Below are positions 57,355 to 64,000 of a stretch of DNA of 64,000 bases, piece after piece. This DNA is from Planctomycetota bacterium (lineage in GTDB: Bacteria > Planctomycetota > UBA8742 > UBA2392), in contig JADZFR010000048.1 of NCBI GenBank assembly GCA_020849795.1, forward strand, positions 34,850 to 98,849, in the 5' to 3' direction. A program made the translations under genes and the position numbers. Position 1 is the stretch's first letter. Each line of letters begins with the position of its first letter. The notes beneath the pieces were generated by a model. The model made no database searches and was not told where the DNA came from. It saw only the letters and a list, made by a program, of their open reading frames with translations.

Positions 57355-60300
57355 TCAATCCGGCGAGATTTCAACCAGCCGCTCGGCAGGGTTCAAGGCA
57401 TCCGGCCCCGTGAAGCACACAAAGGTTCGAACAAGCCTCGGCGGTTTGCCCCGGGCTGTGAGCATCTCCACAAGACTGTGCGCGTAGGCCCGCAGCTGCT
57501 GGCCGTGCTCGGATTCCGCGTGGGCCTGCAAATCGCCCTGCACTCGGTCGGTCTTGTAGTCAATGATTTCATATGTGTCGCCCGCGAGTTCCCGCAGCAG
57601 GTCAAAGCGCCGAGCACCCTGGGGCGTCAGCAGGCTGAACTCGGGGCGTTCCATCAGTGCAGCCGGTCGGGTTGCCAGCGCCTGGCGCGCGCGCTGAACG
57701 TGCGCCGCAAGCTCGCTTCCGCCGGCCTCAAGTATTCCGGCCTCGGCCCCGGCAGCGCGCATGTGCAGTTCCATGGCCGCATGGACCAGAGTTCCGAACT
57801 CAATAGCGTCCGGCTTGATCCATGCCGCAGGCGCGGCAACGGGTGCCACGCATAACGAGGCGTCGATCGCTTCAGGCAAGTCAAGGCTGCCAGTCTTGAG
57901 TGCGGCGCGCGCTCTCAAAATCAACGGCGCGTGCGACTTGGGGGCAGCGCGATCGAGGGGCCCGCGCCATTGCAGGTCCAGTGCCGGCTCGGCGCTGGTG
58001 TCGCCCCACTGGCTGATGCCCAGCGACTGCGACAGCAACCCGGCCCAGCCGCCGCTCTTGAGCTCCGCGCCCACGGTCCCGACCAGGATCAGCCGCGACT
58101 TTGCGCGGGTCCAGGCAACGTACAGAATGCGCCGCTCTTCAGCCTCGGCGCGCGCAGCGTGATCGTTGGCGGCCAGGCGCGCATACAGGTCGCACTGCGA
58201 ATCGCCGAGCGACTCTTCGGCGGTGGAGCGCAGCCACAGCCCCAGCGGCTGTTCCGGCGCAACCGGCCAGCAACGAACGACGCCGCCGCCACCTCCACCC
58301 GGGCTCGCCGCCAGGTCGGGCACGATCACGACCGGAAACTCCAGCCCCTTGGCCTTGTGCACCGTAAGCAACCGCACGCCATCGGCCCCGCTTTCCGGCG
58401 TGCCCTGCGACTCGCGATCGCCGGCATCCAGGCGATTCAGCAGCTCGCGCACCAGCAGCGCCAGCGCCGGAAACTCCTGCTGTGTCTCGCGCACGACATC
58501 GACCACACGGTCGACATTGCCCAGCCGCTGCTCCGCATCAAAACCGCAGCCCACCGCGAGGGCATAGCCGCACTGCGCCAGCGCCTCGGTCAGCAGCAGC
58601 GCCGGGGCGTCGCGGCCGGCGCGTTCGCGCAGCATCTCAAATCGCGCAAGGAACGTTGTCGCCTCGGGTGGTGCCGATGCCGCGTCGGCCTGAAGCCGCG
58701 CCAGGATCGAGCTGTGCCGGTCATGCCGCAGCGCCAGCTCGGTCAGGTAGCGGTCTGACAGGCCCCCCAGCGGCGAGCGCAGCAGGCCGAGCATCGCGAT
58801 GTCGTCGCCGGGGTTGGCCAGCGCGCGAAGCAGGTTCAGGCAATCCTGGCCCTCTTGCGTGCTGAACAGGCCGGCTTCGCCCAGCACCAGTAGCGGCAAG
58901 TCGTGGCGCGCAAAGGCGCCCCGGTACTCCCAGTTGCGCGTGCCACGCCGCACCAGAATCGCGATGTCACGCAGCGGCACTCCTTCATCGCGCAGAGACT
59001 TCACGCGCTGGGCAATGAACTCAGCCTCGTCGTCTTTGCGCACGCGGACGGCGTCTTCGTCAGGCTTTCCCGAAGTGGGCTTGGGAAGCCAGTGCAACTC
59101 GACCGGCTTGAGAATCGGCGCCGCGTTCGAGCCGGCCACCATGTCCTGCGGCTGGGCATCGTGCGGCTGCGGGTCGGGCACGGAAAACACCTTCCTGAAC
59201 ACGCGGTTGCCCAGCTCAAGCACTGGCGCCACCGTGCGGTAGTTGTGCGCAAGCCGAATCACGCCGCCCCGCTGTTCTTTGGTGTCATCGCAGACCAGCC
59301 CCCAGGGCGGGTCCAGCGGCAACTTGCCGGCACCGCTTTGCTTGTTGCGCTTGGGGATTTCGGTCAGTGCGCGGTTGAAAATGCTGACGTCGCTGCCGCG
59401 AAAGCCGTACACCGATTGCTTTGCATCGCCGACGGCAAAGAAGCGGCCGGGCGTGTCGTCGGCCTGCCGCAACAGCGCAAACAGCTCGGCCTGCGTGGGG
59501 TTGGTGTCCTGGAACTCGTCCACGAGCAGATAGCGCATGCGCCGCGCGAGTTCACTCCGCGTTTCGGCACTCTCTTTCAGCAGTGCCAGGGTGCGCAGTT
59601 CAAGGTCAAGAAAGTCCAGGCCCCCGGCGCACGCCTCGACGTATTCGCGGGCTACCCGCTGGAACACTTCCCAAAGGTCGCACAGCACCGTGCCCACGCG
59701 ACGCTCGAATGCTTCGTCAACCTGTAACGGCACGCGCGACACCGCTTCTGCAAACGCATTCGCGAGTTCCTGCACAGCCGCGCGCCCTTGCTCCAGCGCG
59801 TCGGGGTCGTGCTTCCACTTTGAGGCGGCACCCTTGGAGGCAAAACTGCGCGGGCTGCCGTTTGCGGTCAGCAGCAGCGAACGCAGCGCCTCGGCATCGG
59901 CCTGCTTCAATTCAAGCATCAGTTCAGAAAGCTTGTCTCCGGGCGCGGACTTTGCGGCTTTGAAGTCGAGCTGCGAGATCGCTTCACGCACGGGGGCCAA
60001 TGCTGCCGCCAGCAATTCGGCGTGCTCCCGCACACGGCGCGCGATCTCGGCGTTGGGCTCTGCCCAGCGCTGTGCCGCGAGCTGCAAAGCCGGGCCGCCG
60101 ATGTTGCGCTCGCGCAGCAACGACTCCGCGGCGTCTCGCAGATCCCGCAACGGCATGGCGGCACCGAGGCGGCTCAGCGCGCTTGCCAGTGCCGGGTCTT
60201 CGTCAAGGTTGCCGCGCAGCAGCACGTTGCGAATTGCCGCATCCCGCGCCGACGCCTGTCGACGCTCGTCCAGGATTGCCGCATTCGGCTCCAGCCCGGC

Positions 60301-60675
60301 TTCCCACGCGTACTCACGCAACAGGCGATAGCAGAAGCTGTGCACGGTGCTGATGCGGTTGCGGCTGAACTCGGATTGGGCCTGCTTCAGCCGCGGCAGC
60401 AAGAGCTTGTCCTGCGCCAGTTCAAGTTCGTGGATGCGGCCCAGCAGCAGCGACTGCACGCGCTCGCGCATTTCCGCCGCCGCCTTTTCTGTAAACGTGA
60501 ACGCAACAATCTCGTCGATGCGGGCGTGCCCGAGTTCAAGCAGCGCCAGCACGCGCAGGCCCAGCACCTGCGTCTTTCCGGCGCCGGCGCCGGCGCTGAC
60601 CACCATGTCGCGCCGCAGGTCAAGGGCGGCGCACTGGCCGGGATTGAGCGAGGATGTCGCGGCGGGTGCTTTCAT
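57355..60675 (-). CDS. addA: AddA-type helicase-nuclease (UvrD superfamily with RecB-like nuclease)
   Basis: 1106 aa. Walker A SAGAGAGKT (27-35), FTFTEKAAAEMRERV, Walker B/DEAD-like LLVDEFQDTNPTQ, LTVHKAKGLEFPVVIV and YVAWTRAKSRL helicase motifs; the C-terminal PD-(D/E)XK nuclease has GTLVHAAMELH, EIIDYKTD and QLRAYAHS. With AddB it resects double-strand breaks for RecA. Its ATG overlaps the addB stop (ATGA), so it is the second gene of an addB-addA operon. Confidence 0.9.
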   Translation of the reverse strand: MKAPAATSSLNPGQCAALDLRRDMVVSAGAGAGKTQVLGLRVLALLELGHARIDEIVAFTFTEKAAAEMRERVQSLLLGRIHELELAQDKLLLPRLKQAQSEFSRNRISTVHSFCYRLLREYAWEAGLEPNAAILDERRQASARDAAIRNVLLRGNLDEDPALASALSRLGAAMPLRDLRDAAESLLRERNIGGPALQLAAQRWAEPNAEIARRVREHAELLAAALAPVREAISQLDFKAAKSAPGDKLSELMLELKQADAEALRSLLLTANGSPRSFASKGAASKWKHDPDALEQGRAAVQELANAFAEAVSRVPLQVDEAFERRVGTVLCDLWEVFQRVAREYVEACAGGLDFLDLELRTLALLKESAETRSELARRMRYLLVDEFQDTNPTQAELFALLRQADDTPGRFFAVGDAKQSVYGFRGSDVSIFNRALTEIPKRNKQSGAGKLPLDPPWGLVCDDTKEQRGGVIRLAHNYRTVAPVLELGNRVFRKVFSVPDPQPHDAQPQDMVAGSNAAPILKPVELHWLPKPTSGKPDEDAVRVRKDDEAEFIAQRVKSLRDEGVPLRDIAILVRRGTRNWEYRGAFARHDLPLLVLGEAGLFSTQEGQDCLNLLRALANPGDDIAMLGLLRSPLGGLSDRYLTELALRHDRHSSILARLQADAASAPPEATTFLARFEMLRERAGRDAPALLLTEALAQCGYALAVGCGFDAEQRLGNVDRVVDVVRETQQEFPALALLVRELLNRLDAGDRESQGTPESGADGVRLLTVHKAKGLEFPVVIVPDLAASPGGGGGGVVRCWPVAPEQPLGLWLRSTAEESLGDSQCDLYARLAANDHAARAEAEERRILYVAWTRAKSRLILVGTVGAELKSGGWAGLLSQSLGISQWGDTSAEPALDLQWRGPLDRAAPKSHAPLILRARAALKTGSLDLPEAIDASLCVAPVAAPAAWIKPDAIEFGTLVHAAMELHMRAAGAEAGILEAGGSELAAHVQRARQALATRPAALMERPEFSLLTPQGARRFDLLRELAGDTYEIIDYKTDRVQGDLQAHAESEHGQQLRAYAHSLVEMLTARGKPPRLVRTFVCFTGPDALNPAERLVEISPD

Positions 60676-63600
60676 TCCACCAGCTCCGTGTCGGGCAGGT
60701 AGGCCCCGGGTGTGCCGTCCTGCCGCTGCTGGCGTTCCTCGATCACGTCATCGCGTCGCGCGCACGAGCCCGCGTAATCGCAATAGCCGCAGGGCGCACC
60801 GGGCGGCGCAAAGGGCAGCTGGACGAACACGCCGGTCGACAACGCGTCCATCAGTCGGGCCAGGCGCCGCGGCAGTACCTCGTCGACCAGCTTTCCAACC
60901 TCAAACGCCGGCTTCCTGTTCAGCAACGTGACGTCTTTGCGCTCGACCTTTTTCTGCGCGGGCACCAGCAGGTAGCTCATGCCGCGGGGCTTGCTGCCTG
61001 TCAGTTTCGTAATGGCGGCCAGGTAGGTCGCAAGCTGAAACGCCTTGCCGTCCCGCACTTCGGCGGTGGTCTTGGCGCCGCCCGTCTTGTAGTCCACGAT
61101 TTCAAGCCCACCCGGGCCTTCGTCAACGCGGTCCACACTTCCCATCAGCCGGATCATGCCCGTCTCAAGCGGCAGATCGATCGGCTGCGGCACCGCGTCG
61201 GGGGAGTCCTGCGTGGGCGGATTGTCTTTGCCGAAGTCGAACTCCACAAAGCGCACGCCAATGCCCTGCTGCGCCCGGACGATCTCCTCATCAATGAAAC
61301 GCGCAAGCAAGCCGCGCCCCAAGCCGGCCAAAGGCTCGCCGGGCAGCCCTGCACGCACCTGCCGCTTGACGCCTTCCCAGAATGGCCCCTGCGTTTTCTC
61401 GATCACGCACGCCTGCTCAAAGGCCTCGCCGACCAGGCGATAGCCAACCAGGCGGGCGGCGTTCTCGTCGGCAGCAACATCCAGCAAGTGCACGGGTTTG
61501 CGTTTGACAGGGTCAGGCAGCACGTCGGGCTGCCCCGCCTCGCGCCGCAGCAACAGTGCGTAGCGCTCAAACGTCGTGTGCAGCAGCGTGCCGATCGCGT
61601 GGGGTGGCGTGTCCAGTGTCGGCTCGTCAGCGGGCTTTGCACGCATGACGTAGCGCGCCCAAAAACGCTGCGGGCACTCCACATACATATCCATCTGGCT
61701 TGGCGAAAAACTGTGCCGCAATTTGCCGGCGGTGGCGCTGAAGCGCTGCTGCAAACCGGGCAGCGCGGTCACTGCGCCATCGTACTCGGTCGGCGCGGCC
61801 AACATGTCAGAGCGCGAAAGTTCGATGACGCGGCCGTGCAGGCCGGTCTTCAGCGCATCGTCCAGCGCCAGTGCGTGGCCCTGTCCGGGGCCTGATTCGG
61901 CCCGCGTGAGTTGACGCGCGGCTTGCCGCGCGAGCTCATGGTCAGACGTCGGCAGCTCCGGCCCAAGCGCGACGGGCAGTTTTTCAAGGCCCAGGCAACG
62001 CTTCAAGCGTGCCAGCGGCGTCGCCGGCACAAACGGCGTGTCTCCCTGGGCCTGCGGCAGTGACAGCACCAGCCGCTTTGAAGCGGCAATCAATGCGTGC
62101 GCAAACAGGTAGTCCGCCTGCCGCGCGGTATCGATCGGTGCGCACAGTTCTGCAGCCATGGCCGCGCCGGCTGCCTGTGCCATGAGCTCCTGCCGGGCTG
62201 CGGGCAGAAACATCGAGTCTTCGTCTGACAGCGGCAAGTCGGTGTCAGTAAGGCCCAGCACAATGACCTGTTCGAAGCGCGCGCCGCGCAACTCGCGCAG
62301 GCCCAGCACACGCACCCTTTCGCCGCGGGCCTGCGGCGGACGCACGCTGCGCGCCACCGCTTGCTCGCCCAGCGCGCGCAGAAAATCAGACACGCGCAGC
62401 GAGGGGTTACCAATGCGTGTGAACTCGGCTTGCATCTCGGACAGCAGCCGCCCGAATTCGTGCAGCGCAAGCGCACGGGTTGCCGCATGCACGGTGCCCC
62501 CGGAAGCATCACCCTGCGCAATGGCAGCCGCGCCCGACTTGCGCAATAACTCGGCAACGGCCGCGGCAAGGTCAGCGGCACGTCCGCTGCCGCGAGTGAA
62601 CGGTGCCAGCAGTACAAGCAGCGACTGAAGCCAGTTCAACGCGTCCGCATCGCAGTGCGGCTTCAGTTTATCCAGCCAGTCGCGCTGCGCGTTGCGCCCG
62701 CCGACAACCCAGCCCTCGAGAGTGGCGGCCTGTATCTTGTCGAGACTCTCGCGCGGCGCCGACTGCCCGAACGCCAGGTAAGGCGAGGCAAGCGCGTCCA
62801 TCAGCGCGGTGCGGTCAAGGCCGTCATGGGAAGCACGCAGCAGGTCAAGGATCGCGGCGACGGGCGTGGCCTGGTCGAGCGTTGCTTCAAATGGCGCGTC
62901 GTAGGGTATGCCGGCTGCCGCAAATGTTTCCGCGATCAGGTCTGCATAGGCGCCGGTGGAGGGCATTGCAACGCACAGCGCAGATGCCGCCGCACCGGCG
63001 TTCATTGCCCGACGTACGAAGCGGGCGGCTTCGCGCACTTCGGCCGCGCGCGTGGCGGGGCTGATCACGTCGACGCCCACCGTTGCCGCGTCTGCGTGCC
63101 AGGCATCCAGCACGGCGGCACCCGGCAAAGATGGCAGAGCAGGCGTGGCGGCGACCTTGCCGCCCGCGTCAAGCACCAGGGCCTGCTGCACGTCATGCGC
63201 TTGCTCAAGAAATGGCAGCTCGTCGCGGCTGCCGCGCAACAGAAACAGGCTGCGCCCGGCACGGCTGGCCAGCGCATCGATGAACGCGGCGCGCGCGGGG
63301 CTGACACGGTCAAGGTCGTCCACCAGCACTAGTGCGGGCGCGAAGTTCCAGCCCGGCATGCGCTGCGCGGCTTCCCACAGCGCGTCTTCGGGGTCTGCGC
63401 AGCCGGTTGCCGCGAGGCGCTTGCGGTAAAGTTCGATTACTCCCAGCAGCACCGGCATACGCTCGCCCAGCGGCGCGGTCAGCGTCGCAAGTTGCCCGGG
63501 CGTGCGCTGCGCCGGCGGCAGGGCCTGGGCAATGCGTTTCCAGGCGACCAGCAGCTCGTTCACGAGCGCGCGGCCCGGGCGGCGCCGGTCGTTGCGCTGC

Positions 63601-63911
63601 GCCAGTGTTTCGGACAACCCAGCAAAGAAGTCGAAGTCACGCTCGACCTGCGTGCGCACCCGCAGCCGCGGCTCAAACTCGGCCAGCAACTGCCGGGCAA
63701 GGCGCTCGGGCGAACCCGCGGGGTAATGCACGCCATACCCGCCATCGAACACGCGGCCGCGAAGCTGTGAGGCGCGCCGGTCAGGCGTTGCCAGGTGCAG
63801 CACCGCCAGATGGTCCAGCGCATCGGCAGACGCAAGGGCGTCACGCACCTGGGCTATGAGCCAGTCGCTGTCGTCGCTGCCCAAGGGTATGCGGTAGAGC
63901 TCACGTCCCAT
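60672..63911 (-). CDS. addB: AddB-type nuclease subunit
   Basis: 1079 aa. The C-terminal RecB-like nuclease has FSPSQMDMYVECPQRFW, IGTLLHTTFER, GSVDRVDEG and EIVDYKTGG; its 4Fe-4S cluster would use the CPQRF cysteine plus the last three in CGYCDYAGSC. The N-terminal part is a helicase-like domain without a recognisable Walker A motif, as in many AddB proteins. Operon with addA. The final 89 bases of the window upstream of it show nothing recognisable. Confidence 0.88.
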   Translation of the reverse strand: MGRELYRIPLGSDDSDWLIAQVRDALASADALDHLAVLHLATPDRRASQLRGRVFDGGYGVHYPAGSPERLARQLLAEFEPRLRVRTQVERDFDFFAGLSETLAQRNDRRRPGRALVNELLVAWKRIAQALPPAQRTPGQLATLTAPLGERMPVLLGVIELYRKRLAATGCADPEDALWEAAQRMPGWNFAPALVLVDDLDRVSPARAAFIDALASRAGRSLFLLRGSRDELPFLEQAHDVQQALVLDAGGKVAATPALPSLPGAAVLDAWHADAATVGVDVISPATRAAEVREAARFVRRAMNAGAAASALCVAMPSTGAYADLIAETFAAAGIPYDAPFEATLDQATPVAAILDLLRASHDGLDRTALMDALASPYLAFGQSAPRESLDKIQAATLEGWVVGGRNAQRDWLDKLKPHCDADALNWLQSLLVLLAPFTRGSGRAADLAAAVAELLRKSGAAAIAQGDASGGTVHAATRALALHEFGRLLSEMQAEFTRIGNPSLRVSDFLRALGEQAVARSVRPPQARGERVRVLGLRELRGARFEQVIVLGLTDTDLPLSDEDSMFLPAARQELMAQAAGAAMAAELCAPIDTARQADYLFAHALIAASKRLVLSLPQAQGDTPFVPATPLARLKRCLGLEKLPVALGPELPTSDHELARQAARQLTRAESGPGQGHALALDDALKTGLHGRVIELSRSDMLAAPTEYDGAVTALPGLQQRFSATAGKLRHSFSPSQMDMYVECPQRFWARYVMRAKPADEPTLDTPPHAIGTLLHTTFERYALLLRREAGQPDVLPDPVKRKPVHLLDVAADENAARLVGYRLVGEAFEQACVIEKTQGPFWEGVKRQVRAGLPGEPLAGLGRGLLARFIDEEIVRAQQGIGVRFVEFDFGKDNPPTQDSPDAVPQPIDLPLETGMIRLMGSVDRVDEGPGGLEIVDYKTGGAKTTAEVRDGKAFQLATYLAAITKLTGSKPRGMSYLLVPAQKKVERKDVTLLNRKPAFEVGKLVDEVLPRRLARLMDALSTGVFVQLPFAPPGAPCGYCDYAGSCARRDDVIEERQQRQDGTPGAYLPDTELVE

Positions 63912-64000
63912 GCCGCGAGTCTAGCGAGGATTGCGACAAAGCCGCGGATGTGGAGGGGTGTCGGAAACCGCCGGTGAAAACAAACGGGGGAGGCAACGCA

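Overview
The window is a GC-rich bacterial chromosome segment of about 45 genes with no plasmid, phage or insertion-sequence genes. It looks like a facultatively anaerobic, denitrifying, aromatic-degrading Gram-negative bacterium. DUF1501/DUF1800 exported proteins, Ser/Thr kinase and PP2C signalling, Kelch/Ig-type lipoproteins and an exported caspase-like protein are all frequent in Planctomycetota and neighbouring phyla. That placement is inference; no marker gene here settles it.

Layout. (1) 0.1-6.2 kb: PP2C phosphatase, short prenyl synthase, caspase-like protein with two Tudor-like repeats, a B12-type radical SAM protein, and cysK behind what looks like a leaderless cysteine leader peptide. 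(2) 6.3-14.2 kb: periplasmic nitrate reductase NapA with a tetraheme NapC/NirT-type donor and a small membrane protein, a second radical SAM paralogue, then a multidomain ScdA_N-NnrS-DUF1858-ScdA_N protein and an FmdE-like protein. (3) 14.2-24.4 kb: a tightly overlapped minus-strand operon had-oah-dch-bcrC-bcrB-bcrA-bcrD-SDR-hemerythrin-hemerythrin. It encodes ATP-dependent (class I) benzoyl-CoA reductase and the upper benzoyl-CoA pathway, preceded by a BadM/IscR-like Rrf2 gene. (4) 24.4-28.4 kb: tryptophanase-like lyase divergent from a second Rrf2 gene, an alginate-export-type porin, and queD. (5) 28.4-35.3 kb: a DUF1501/DUF1800 pair, a BtaB-like methyltransferase, a polyferredoxin membrane protein overlapping a radical SAM gene, and a lipoprotein. 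(6) 35.3-43.2 kb: denitrification block with cytochrome c, cytochrome cd1 nitrite reductase (nirS), a cytochrome b/ferredoxin/MvhD fusion, a Sco fusion, and a heme-copper reductase (subunits I and II plus a small membrane protein) resembling the sNOR type. (7) 43.3-64 kb: Ig/Kelch lipoprotein, tRNA-Arg(CCT) followed by two 154-bp repeats carrying copies of the tRNA 3' end, a zinc-ribbon membrane protein, a TPR metallopeptidase, an S15 hydrolase, an ATP-grasp protein, a Ser/Thr kinase, a MATE transporter, and addA/addB.

How it fits together. Nitrate reduction (Nap), nitrite reduction (NirS) and probable NO reduction (sNOR-like enzyme, NnrS fusion) would supply the electron acceptors for oxidising aromatic acids through benzoyl-CoA. 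Two paralogous Rrf2 regulators keep an IscR-like C91/C98/C104/H107 ligand set. A recurring AT-rich element, (A/G)GATA-N4-TATC(C/T), sits on or beside the likely -10 boxes of nir, nor, NnrS-fusion, bcr-pathway, tryptophanase and radical SAM genes. It is the best candidate here for an undescribed shared regulon. The other most unusual signals are the cysteine leader peptide upstream of cysK, the covarying hairpin repeats behind the tRNA, and the cytochrome b/ferredoxin/MvhD fusion.

All calls come from reading the sequence and remembered family motifs; no search was run.
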